Assembly: GCA_944325175.1 (NCBI GenBank)
Contig: CALUYZ010000020.1
Coordinates: 1-36,980 of the forward strand
DNA: 36,980 nucleotides
Origin: Candidatus Gastranaerophilales bacterium
GTDB taxonomy: Bacteria; Cyanobacteriota; Vampirovibrionia; Gastranaerophilales; Gastranaerophilaceae
Reading direction: 5' to 3'
A program made the translations under genes and the position numbers. Positions 1 to 6,769 of the stretch are shown here, piece by piece. Positions within the stretch are counted from its first letter, which is position 1, and each line of letters starts with the position of its first letter. The notes below the pieces were generated by a model. That model saw only the letters and a list, made by a program, of their open reading frames with translations. It ran no database searches and was not told the DNA's origin.

Positions 1-309
1 TATTATAGAACAGATAGGTGTTTTTACCCGACATCCGTTAATAAATATCTTATCTCAAGCAACGATAAACTTGCTGCGTTTGACGCTTTTTTAAATATAG
101 AAACTGTTTCTCCCCGCCCGATTTTACTTATTATTGGAAGCAAGGCAGATACAATTTATTTCACCGATGATTGCTACAAAAGGGCAAAAGAACCAAAGGA
201 AATTTTTGTAATTGAAGGCGCAACCCATGTGGATTTATATGATAAACCGCAATTTGTATCTCAAGCGGTTCAAAAATTAACGGAATTTTTCAATAAAAGT
301 TTGGGGTAA
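1..309 (+). CDS. Alpha/beta hydrolase, C-terminal part (partial)
   Basis: The open frame runs in from the left edge and ends at TAA 307-309, leaving about 102 C-terminal residues. The fragment has the end of an alpha/beta-hydrolase fold: a strand PRPILLIIGSKAD carrying the probable acid residue, then FVIEGATHVDLYD with the probable catalytic histidine, then a closing amphipathic helix. This layout fits the dienelactone hydrolase/YcjY-like group. The nucleophile elbow lies outside the window, so substrate and exact family cannot be given. The stop codon is built into the left arm of a terminator hairpin, so this is the last gene of its transcript. Confidence 0.7.
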   Translation, partial: YYRTDRCFYPTSVNKYLISSNDKLAAFDAFLNIETVSPRPILLIIGSKADTIYFTDDCYKRAKEPKEIFVIEGATHVDLYDKPQFVSQAVQKLTEFFNKSLG

Positions 310-329
310 AAATTTACCCCTCTTTTTTT
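303..329 (+). terminator. Intrinsic terminator overlapping the hydrolase stop codon
   Basis: Arms GGGGTAAA (303-310) and TTTACCCC (313-320) form a perfect 8-bp stem with a two-base loop, followed by TC and seven T. The TAA stop lies inside the left arm. This separates the hydrolase from the next gene. Confidence 0.85.
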
Positions 330-426
330 AAAGTTAATAATTCTTAATAAATGAAGCTATTAACTATCAATTTTTTTGTGAAAATTTTTTTATTTAGATA
401 TGAAACTTTAGTTTTAAGGAATTAAG

Positions 427-2484
427 ATGACGAACAATTTTCCCATTAATCAAAACCCTTTATTAAACAATGGGGTTTATGCGCAAAATTCAAATAACAA
501 CTATTTTCAAACAAATAATTATGCAGCAACTGCTTCTGTTTTTGATTCTTATGAACAAACAAGTAACAAAAGCACTGAATTAACTATTTTAGAAAATGAT
601 TTTAAAGAAGTGCAGGCAAATCAAGGCTTTATAGGTAAAATTTGGAATGGAGTTAAAAATGTAACAGGCATTGGGCTTTCATCAAAAGATGTTGAAGCCA
701 AGATACAACAATATAAAAATGGCGAAATAACATATGAAGAAGCCATGCAATCAATTGATAGTTATGAACAAAAACAAAAAGATGGCGTTAATATCTTAAC
801 TAACGCTGTCGCCGGTGTTGCAACAGGTTTAATTGCAATTGGAACTGGCGGCATTGGCCTTGGTGTTATAGGTGCCGGGGCGGCTATCGGTGCAGGTTCT
901 AAGGTTGCCTTAAAAACAATGGATAGAGCAACAAATGATGTTGAAGGAGATGCAATTGACCTTAAACAAATGGCAAAAGATACAATGACGGGTGCTGTTG
1001 ATGGCGCAGTTAACGTTGCAACCGGCGGTATGATAGGAAAAGTTGGCTCTACTCTCACGCAAACAATTGTAAATGGCGCAATACAAGGTGCAAAAGCAGG
1101 TGCAATTTCAGGCGCAGCAGGTGGTGCCGCCGAATATACTGCTGATGTTATAACAGGTGACAGAGAATTTAGCGCAAGCGAATTTGCAGCAACAACAATA
1201 TCGAGCGCTGCAATGGGCGGTGCTTTTGGTGGCGTTGTAGGTGGTATCACAGGCGGAATAAGACATAAAGGTTCAACAACACCCGATGCTCCTGATGCAA
1301 CAAATACAACCGATGCTCCAAAAACGCCGGATTTATCAGATACTACGGATGCTCAACAAAAATTTGGTGCAGATAATAATTCGGCGGTAGAACAAAAGGT
1401 ATCAGAGGTTTCAAAAAAAACGGAAACGTTCGATAATGGTGCAATAATTCCGGATGCGGAAAAACCCGCCGTAGCTCTACGACAAGATGACGCACCAAAC
1501 GAGGTACTAAAAACTTCGAAGCCAAAAGATATTGATACAATTTCACAAGCAGGCGAAGTGAACAAAAATCAGGTAACTGAACAAAGCGTCGATGTAAATA
1601 ATACTGTTGATTTAGATTCAAATGTGCAACAAACATGTGCAACAAATATTGAAGAAAAAATGGTACAAGGTGAGCTTAAGCAAGATGAGGAACTAAAAAA
1701 ACTTTATAAAAGTGCATTAAATTCCGATAATTTACAAGAGCTTCAAGATATAGAAGGAAAAATACGTGAGCAAACAATTCTTTCAGATGACGAAAAGTGG
1801 CTTGCTTCTGCCGCAAAGGAAAGAAACAATGAACTAAAGAAAATGCTTTTTGAATTGCAAGCGAAAATAGAATCTATTACAAAACAAAAAGCAATGCAGA
1901 AAAATTTTGATGTAGTTGCTGATAAAATACAGCTTGAATCGGATTCAACCCTGATGAATGCTGCTACAAAAGAAAATTTCCATGTAAAAATTAAAAAAGG
2001 TGTTACGAATTTTGATGCAGGTTATTCAATATCTGTGGAAGACGCCAATAACATATATGGGCTTGCTGTTGTAACTCTTCCTGAAAAATCGGCATTTCTT
2101 ACAAATTTGCCGGATGGGTATAATGATACGGCTGTTGAGCTTAAATTTCTGGCAGGTTCAGATAAAACCAAAGGGGCAGGCACAGAATTAATTAAGCAAG
2201 TGGTTAAAGATTCTTGTGATTTGGGCTATAACGGTAGAGTGAAGCTGACTGCTTGCGGTGGTAGCCTTCCGAGTTTATTTAATGCGATTGCGGGTGCGGA
2301 AAAAATGAAAACAAGCCCCGTTCCCTTCTATTATAGATGTGGCTTTAGATTTGTAGACGAAGGAATGAATGAACTGACTGAACAAGGGCTAATAAATTTA
2401 AGCAAGGGCTTAGAATATAGTGGTCCATCATCAGGAAATATGTTTTTGCCGGATGATGCAATTCAAAAAATACTAAATTCGTAA
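427..2484 (+). CDS. Large modular protein: Asn-rich start, glycine-zipper middle, GNAT-like C-terminus
   Basis: Not recognised as a named protein. The start is supported by an AAGGA ribosome-binding site at 416-420. Residues 1-50 are Asn/Gln-rich and polar. Residues about 115-285 are Gly/Ala-rich with repeated G-x-G and G-x3-G patterns (for example TGGIGLGVIGAGAAIGAG), typical of glycine-zipper membrane-associating segments. Residues about 290-500 are polar, Thr/Asp-rich and then predicted coiled coil. The last 150 residues look like a GNAT acetyltransferase: a strand TAVELKFLAG, then KTKGAGTELI resembling the acetyl-CoA loop, then PFYYRCGF resembling the F-Y-x-x-x-G-F end motif. The order 'zipper, linker, C-terminal enzyme' resembles secreted effectors or polymorphic toxins, but no signal peptide or immunity gene is evident. 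Existence as a gene is sure; function is inference. Confidence 0.8.
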   Translation: MTNNFPINQNPLLNNGVYAQNSNNNYFQTNNYAATASVFDSYEQTSNKSTELTILENDFKEVQANQGFIGKIWNGVKNVTGIGLSSKDVEAKIQQYKNGEITYEEAMQSIDSYEQKQKDGVNILTNAVAGVATGLIAIGTGGIGLGVIGAGAAIGAGSKVALKTMDRATNDVEGDAIDLKQMAKDTMTGAVDGAVNVATGGMIGKVGSTLTQTIVNGAIQGAKAGAISGAAGGAAEYTADVITGDREFSASEFAATTISSAAMGGAFGGVVGGITGGIRHKGSTTPDAPDATNTTDAPKTPDLSDTTDAQQKFGADNNSAVEQKVSEVSKKTETFDNGAIIPDAEKPAVALRQDDAPNEVLKTSKPKDIDTISQAGEVNKNQVTEQSVDVNNTVDLDSNVQQTCATNIEEKMVQGELKQDEELKKLYKSALNSDNLQELQDIEGKIREQTILSDDEKWLASAAKERNNELKKMLFELQAKIESITKQKAMQKNFDVVADKIQLESDSTLMNAATKENFHVKIKKGVTNFDAGYSISVEDANNIYGLAVVTLPEKSAFLTNLPDGYNDTAVELKFLAGSDKTKGAGTELIKQVVKDSCDLGYNGRVKLTACGGSLPSLFNAIAGAEKMKTSPVPFYYRCGFRFVDEGMNELTEQGLINLSKGLEYSGPSSGNMFLPDDAIQKILNS

Positions 2485-2567
2485 ATAATTAAATTAAAAT
2501 TTGTATGTAAAAGAACACATGGTTTGATTATTTGTTACAGATGGTTTGATTATTTTTTTGAATATTT

Positions 2568-2598
2568 TGCGTTGGGGTAGAAACCCCAACCTACGCAC
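2568..2598. repeat. REP-like hairpin
   Basis: Arms GTTGGGGT (2571-2578) and ACCCCAAC (2583-2590) pair perfectly around an AGAA loop. An outer TGC/GCA pairing closes it, with a CTAC bulge on one side. Read on the minus strand it begins GTGCGTAGGTTGGGG, similar in style to the GTAGG-type REP hairpins scattered through cyanobacterial genomes. It is far more GC-rich than its surroundings. It may also help end transcription of the 685-residue gene, since a short T run follows. Confidence 0.55.
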
Positions 2599-2682
2599 TT
2601 TTTGTATCCATATAAGTAAAATTTGAGCTTTTGGTCTTTATTTTATATTCAAATTTGAACAAATTTGAATTTTTTTCAATTA

Positions 2683-2708
2683 AAAAGACCTCTTGGTTGA
2701 GGCCTTTT
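2683..2708 (-). terminator. Terminator downstream of tRNA-Ser
   Basis: On the minus strand a stem of GGCCTC-type and GAGGTC-type arms (one internal mismatch) encloses AACCAA and is followed by TTTTT. It lies just past the 3' end of the tRNA gene. Confidence 0.7.
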
Positions 2709-2713
2709 AAATT

Positions 2714-2801
2714 CGGAGAGAGTGGGATTCGAACCCACGGTAGAGTTTACCCCTACACAGACGTTCCAGGTCTGCACCTTAAACCGCTCGGACATCTCTC
2801 C
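2714..2801 (-). tRNA. tRNA-Ser (anticodon GGA)
   Basis: The minus strand folds as a class II tRNA. The acceptor arm GGAGAGA pairs with TCTCTCC. The D-arm region GAGCGGTTTAAGG is present. The anticodon stem encloses the loop CTGGAAC, giving anticodon GGA. A long variable arm (GTAGGG/CTCTAC region) and the T-arm GTGGGTTCGAATCCCAC follow. The long variable arm and the GGA anticodon identify serine. The 3' CCA is not encoded, so it must be added enzymatically. Confidence 0.95.
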
Positions 2802-2863
2802 ACATAATTTTGCGGGTGTTCAAATTCTGAGCTCTTTAATAATAACATAAAAAAATTTATCTA

Positions 2864-2880
2864 TGGTAAAATTTTTTTAA
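2864..2880 (+). promoter_or_regulatory. Extended -10 element placed for a leaderless transcript
   Basis: TGG followed by TAAAAT (2867-2872) is an extended -10 box. The ATG of the next gene begins 8 bases after the box, where transcription would be expected to start. There is no Shine-Dalgarno sequence in the gap, which is all A/T. Confidence 0.55.
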
Positions 2881-3605
2881 TGAAAGATATAATTGCTTTT
2901 TGGGGCTATCCGCACCCAAGTTTAATTAAAAAAACAAAAGAAGAATATAAAAATGCAATTTGGCTTGATTTGGATGTAGATTTTAACCATCCGCAAGCTT
3001 CAATTTTGCCTGTAAATTATTGTTCAATTATAAAAAACATTTTTAATAATGCCATATTTTATAAAGAAAGAATTATTAAAATTTTAGCCCCTGTTGGCAG
3101 AGATAAATGTGACAGCGCAATTTTTGCGGTTGAAATTTTATCTGATATGGGTTTTAACATTGAAACTTCTATTTTTGAAGAAAAAACTTATAAAAAAAAT
3201 AATTTTTATATTTCAGAAAGCAATTTGCCGCTTAAAAAGAAGGTTGAATTAATAACAGATAATATAATAAGTGAAAAAGATTATTCAAACCTTGAAAAAT
3301 CAATTCCCGTGGCAGGGTTTTGGGGCGTTCCCCCCAATGATTTATCAATTTTAGAATTATTCCCAAATGAAACACACATTTTTGGCTGGATGAGGTGCGT
3401 TGAAGCTATGGCGCCATTTGATATTGAGCTTGAAAAATTTGTTAACCCAAATATAAAAACGGTTTTCTTTGCTCAAACATTTTGTGCTAAAAACCAATTG
3501 GCAAAATATCTTGCAGATAAATATAACGGCTTATATATAGATATAGACGGCGTTTCAAACAATTCTACAAAAGCTAAAATCGAAGCATTTTTGAGGTTAA
3601 GATAA
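2880..3605 (+). CDS. Unknown protein coupled to an activase; internally duplicated FWG-x-P motif
   Basis: Not recognised. The 241-residue protein has two similar halves, each starting with a short strand and an FWG-x-P motif: IIAFWGYPHPS near residue 4 and PVAGFWGVPPND near residue 140. Cysteines occur in VNYCS, GRDKCDS, GWMRCVE and QTFCAK and could bind a cluster or metal. There is no signal peptide or membrane segment. Its TAA shares a base with the ATG of the next gene, so the two are almost certainly translationally coupled. The partner is a 2-hydroxyacyl-CoA-dehydratase-type activase, so this protein may be its target or a diverged HgdB-like component; that is inference from position. 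No ribosome-binding site is seen; a leaderless start is likely. Confidence 0.75.
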   Translation: MKDIIAFWGYPHPSLIKKTKEEYKNAIWLDLDVDFNHPQASILPVNYCSIIKNIFNNAIFYKERIIKILAPVGRDKCDSAIFAVEILSDMGFNIETSIFEEKTYKKNNFYISESNLPLKKKVELITDNIISEKDYSNLEKSIPVAGFWGVPPNDLSILELFPNETHIFGWMRCVEAMAPFDIELEKFVNPNIKTVFFAQTFCAKNQLAKYLADKYNGLYIDIDGVSNNSTKAKIEAFLRLR

Positions 3606-4276
3606 TGACTTTATATTTTTTAGATGCAGGAACAACCTTCAGTAAAATTTTAGAAGTCGATGATTTAGGGAACAAAAAATATTCCGTTATAAAAACATCT
3701 GAATTAAAAAACCTTGATATTAATTTTAGCTATTCAACCGGTCACAGTTCAAATAAAAATAAAACGAATTATGAAAACGAGGTTGTTGCGCTCTCATACG
3801 GTGTAAAACATATAAAAGACGGCATTATTTTGGATTTAGGCTCTCGTGATGCAAAATGGGTTCAATTCAAAGGCGGCAATTTTAAAGACATGGATTGGAA
3901 CACAAATTGCGCAAGTGCCACAGGGGCAACAATCGAGATGCTTTTAAAATTTTATGGGGTGGAAGATAAAAATTTAGTTCCAACTAAAGAAAAATACCCT
4001 GTCACTTGCGGTATTTTCGGTTTAGAAAAAATTATGGATGATGTTTCAGGTGGAATTAGCCCCGAAACTGCAATTTCAAAATTTATAACAGGAATTGCAT
4101 ATAATGCTTATAATTTTACAAAAAGACCGGATAAAATATACCTTTCAGGCGGCTTTTGCGAGAACAGCTGTTTTGTAAGCGCATTAAAATTTTATACGGA
4201 TGTTGTTTTGTTAGGCAGATTTGTTCTTGTAGACGGGCTTTATAACATTAGTTTGGAAAATTTGAATAAAAATTAA
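3605..4276 (+). CDS. BcrAD/BadFG-type ATPase, 2-hydroxyacyl-CoA dehydratase activase-like
   Basis: This 223-residue protein has the ASKHA ATPase motifs in order: phosphate-1 loop DAGTTFSK at residue 7, phosphate-2 loop LDLGSRDAKW near residue 80, and a C-terminal adenosine loop YLSGGFCEN. The two cysteines that in activases bridge a [4Fe-4S] cluster across a homodimer are present, in NCASATG and PVTCGIF. In the family, ATP hydrolysis drives an electron from this cluster into a dehydratase or benzoyl-CoA reductase partner. It is slightly shorter than typical activases (about 260 residues) and has SRDAK where GQDxK is usual. No dehydratase subunits lie in the window; the overlapping upstream gene is the only obvious partner. 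Confidence 0.82.
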   Translation: MTLYFLDAGTTFSKILEVDDLGNKKYSVIKTSELKNLDINFSYSTGHSSNKNKTNYENEVVALSYGVKHIKDGIILDLGSRDAKWVQFKGGNFKDMDWNTNCASATGATIEMLLKFYGVEDKNLVPTKEKYPVTCGIFGLEKIMDDVSGGISPETAISKFITGIAYNAYNFTKRPDKIYLSGGFCENSCFVSALKFYTDVVLLGRFVLVDGLYNISLENLNKN

Positions 4277-4494
4277 ACTAATTAGTTGTTTGAATATTTT
4301 CTTTGTTTTAACTATCATTTAAGGCATGGTGGTTACATTTAGATTATTTTAGTTTAAACGGCTTTTTATTTTTTTTATGAAAAGGTTGTTTATTCAGTAA
4401 TTATCGGCAGTTAAGCGATGTAGCACATCTAAAAAGATTAAAAATTAATTATATACAACTAAATAGTTTAAAATTAATAAAAGGAGAATTAATA

Positions 4495-4749
4495 ATGGAT
4501 ACCGAATTATTAATGCAAAACTTGCAAATGGCACTTACTGTTACCGTTGTTGGTATGGTAATAGTTATGTTATTTTTAACATTAATTGTTTTTACAACAA
4601 ATGTAACCAAAAAAATTGTAGATTGGCTTAATGTTAAATTTCCGATTGAAGCACCGGTTGATGCCAAACAACAAAAAAAACAAACTGGTGCTGAAGAAGA
4701 TATTGCAGTTGCCATTGCGGCAGTTTTGGCATATCAACATAGGGCATAA
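4495..4749 (+). CDS. OadG-like sodium-pump decarboxylase gamma subunit
   Basis: This 84-residue protein has one N-terminal membrane helix (about residues 12-35, ALTVTVVGMVIVMLFLTLIV), a basic patch, a polar Lys/Gln linker and an Ala-rich tail EEDIAVAIAAVLAYQHRA. That is the layout of OadG-type gamma subunits, which assemble membrane-bound biotin-dependent decarboxylase sodium pumps. A strong AAGGAG site precedes the ATG. No alpha (carboxyltransferase/biotin) or beta (membrane pump) subunit is nearby. Instead, a permease begins 9 bp downstream, so the two are co-transcribed. It may serve a complex encoded elsewhere or act with the permease. Confidence 0.75.
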   Translation: MDTELLMQNLQMALTVTVVGMVIVMLFLTLIVFTTNVTKKIVDWLNVKFPIEAPVDAKQQKKQTGAEEDIAVAIAAVLAYQHRA

Positions 4750-4758
4750 GGAGACGTT

Positions 4759-6084
4759 ATGGAATTTATTCACCAATTTGTAAATGCGCATAATGTGGCA
4801 ATTTCGGCAGGTTTGCTTTTGGTGGCTTACATATTTATTGCGCTTGAAAAAATCCCAAAAGTTACAATCGCGCTTTTGGGTGCTGCAATTACAATTATTT
4901 TGGGTCTTGTTTCCCAAACAAAAGCAGTTGACGGGGTGATTAACCCTCATTATTTTGTTAATTTTGTTGATTTCAATGTTATTTTTCTTCTTGTTTCAAT
5001 GATGATTATCGTTGCAATCACCACAAGAAGCGGAGTTTTTAACTATATTGCAAATGAACTTTTAAAACTTACAAAAGGTCATCCTGTTAAAGTTTTAATT
5101 ACACTTGCTGTTTTTACGGCAGTTGTAAGTGCATTTTTAGATAACGTAACAACTGTTATTTTAATCATGCCTATCACTTTTTCCATTGCTAAAAAACTGG
5201 ATATTAACCCAATTCCATTCTTGCTTGCAGAAATTATGTCTTCAAACATTGGTGGAACTTCTACCCTTATAGGAGACCCCCCAAACATCATTATAGGTTC
5301 GGCAGGCGGTCTTTCTTTTATGGATTTTGTAAGAGAATTAACTCTTGTTGTTGCAATAATTTTAATCGCTGCAATTATTTTCTTTGTTCTTTGCTTTAGA
5401 AAAATGCTAAAAGCTGATAAAGAAAAAATGGCAGAAGTTACAAAAATCGATAATTCAAAAACGATAACAGATTTTAATTTAATGTACCGTTCAGTTGGTG
5501 TTTTAATTTTTGTTATCTTGGGTTTCATTTTGCATGATGTAATTCATATTGAAACCTGTGTAATTGCTATGCTTGGCGCATCTATTCTTTTATTATTTGA
5601 AAAACCGACAGATATTTTACGTGATGTTGAATGGAATACAATTTTCTTCTTTATCGGTTTGTTTGTTATAATAGGGGGTCTGGAAGCTTCAGGCGGAATT
5701 AAACTTATGGCTGATTGGGTTTTAAAAGTAACAGAAGGCAGCCAAACTGCAACCACAATGATTATTCTTTGGGCTTCAGGCATAATTTCAGGCATCATTG
5801 ATAACATCCCCTACACGGCAACAATGGCACCTATGCTTGTTGAAATTGAAAAAGCAATGGGCGAAGCTTATGCTTATCCTCTTTGGTGGGCATTATCTTT
5901 GGGCGCATGCTTAGGCGGAAATATGACAATAATTGGTGCAGCAGCCAATGTTATTGTTAGTGAAAATGCAGCAAAAGAAGGACACCCAATACAGTTTATG
6001 AAATTTATGAAATACGGTGTTAGCATCGTACTTATATCTTTGACAATAAGCACAATTTATCTTTATTTAAAATTTTTAAGATAA
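4759..6084 (+). CDS. ArsB/NhaD-family permease
   Basis: A 441-residue polytopic membrane protein with about 11 hydrophobic segments. The diagnostic block is SAFLDNVTTVILIMPIT followed by EIMSSNIGGTSTLIGDPPN (about residues 117-177). It is repeated in diverged form as GIIDNIPYTATMAPM and LGACLGGNMTIIGAAANV in the second half, giving the inverted two-repeat architecture of the ion-transporter superfamily. Members transport arsenite, Na+/H+ or carboxylates, and the sequence does not decide which. A GGAG site precedes the ATG. It is co-transcribed with the OadG-like gene, hinting at sodium-linked transport. Confidence 0.85.
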   Translation: MEFIHQFVNAHNVAISAGLLLVAYIFIALEKIPKVTIALLGAAITIILGLVSQTKAVDGVINPHYFVNFVDFNVIFLLVSMMIIVAITTRSGVFNYIANELLKLTKGHPVKVLITLAVFTAVVSAFLDNVTTVILIMPITFSIAKKLDINPIPFLLAEIMSSNIGGTSTLIGDPPNIIIGSAGGLSFMDFVRELTLVVAIILIAAIIFFVLCFRKMLKADKEKMAEVTKIDNSKTITDFNLMYRSVGVLIFVILGFILHDVIHIETCVIAMLGASILLLFEKPTDILRDVEWNTIFFFIGLFVIIGGLEASGGIKLMADWVLKVTEGSQTATTMIILWASGIISGIIDNIPYTATMAPMLVEIEKAMGEAYAYPLWWALSLGACLGGNMTIIGAAANVIVSENAAKEGHPIQFMKFMKYGVSIVLISLTISTIYLYLKFLR

Positions 6085-6106
6085 TTGATGCTCCAAAATT
6101 AAAATT

Positions 6107-6134
6107 AGGCAAGGTTTTTTGACCTTGCCTTTTT
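6107..6134. terminator. Convergent terminator
   Basis: Arms GGCAAGGT (6108-6115) and ACCTTGCC (6122-6129) with a short T-rich loop are followed by a T-rich run on the plus strand. It lies between the permease and the convergent O-methyltransferase gene and can serve the plus strand well and the minus strand more weakly. Confidence 0.8.
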
Positions 6135-6143
6135 ATTTTAAAA

Positions 6144-6767
6144 TTATTTCTTGTAAGATAAAAACATACCGGCATCAAAATCTAACAGTTGACTTTGATA
6201 GTTAGGGTGATTTAATAAAGTTTCAACATAATCTTTTGTTTTTTTATAGTGCGATAAAATGTTATCTGCAACAATAATTCCTCCTTTTTTTAAAAGGGGG
6301 TCAAAGGAATTAAAATATTGAATATATTCCGCTTTATTTGCATCTACAAAAATAAAATCAAATTCCATTGAGCGTTTTTTGTTCATATCAGCTAAAATTT
6401 CAATGGCATCGCCTACAATGGGCGTTATTATATCATCAACATCTGTTTTTTTAAAATTTTCTATGGCTAAATCCGTTCTTTTTTGCCAATATTCAATCGT
6501 AGTAAGCCTTCCGCCGGTTTTTTTAAGTGCATTTGCAAGCCAAATTGAACTATAGCCGTTTGATGTGCCAATTTCAAGTGCAGATTGAACATTTTTCATC
6601 TGAATTAAAAGGTTTAAAAAATTTGCGCTGGGTCTGTCTATGTTCCAAAAATCCTGAATTGTTTTTTCCAATTCCAAAAGAACATTTACAGTTTTTTTAT
6701 CAAATAATTTGTCAATATCATCCTGATGAACAACAGAATTTCTATCAAGCGCTTCTTTAAATTTCAT
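6144..6767 (-). CDS. SAM-dependent O-methyltransferase (catechol/caffeoyl-CoA type)
   Basis: The 207-residue protein matches the O-methyltransferase family 3 fold. The SAM-binding motif I is ALEIGTSNGYSS (residues 63-74). The acidic ribose-binding strand is TTIEYWQ. FDFIFVDANKAEY carries the metal-binding aspartate, and GGIIVADNILSHY closes the site. Such enzymes methylate catechol-like hydroxyls with a divalent metal; the substrate here is unknown. It is the last gene of the grpE-dnaJ operon, with its ATG 2 bp after the propeller gene's stop. Why a methyltransferase sits with chaperones is unclear. Confidence 0.88.
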   Translation of the reverse strand: MKFKEALDRNSVVHQDDIDKLFDKKTVNVLLELEKTIQDFWNIDRPSANFLNLLIQMKNVQSALEIGTSNGYSSIWLANALKKTGGRLTTIEYWQKRTDLAIENFKKTDVDDIITPIVGDAIEILADMNKKRSMEFDFIFVDANKAEYIQYFNSFDPLLKKGGIIVADNILSHYKKTKDYVETLLNHPNYQSQLLDFDAGMFLSYKK

Positions 6768-6769
6768 TC

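Noticed and set aside
762..1250. Long minus-strand open frame rich in Pro, Ala and Ile
   Set aside because: It is the antisense of the Gly/Ala zipper of the 685-residue gene; its composition is what reverse-complemented Gly/Ala codons give, and it has no ribosome-binding site.
4276..4287. 12-bp palindrome AACTAATTAGTT after the activase gene
   Set aside because: AT-only apart from one base pair, no T-run and common by chance in such DNA.
4449..4950. Minus-strand frames opposite the OadG-like and permease genes
   Set aside because: Both plus-strand genes have family signatures and ribosome-binding sites; the minus frames do not.
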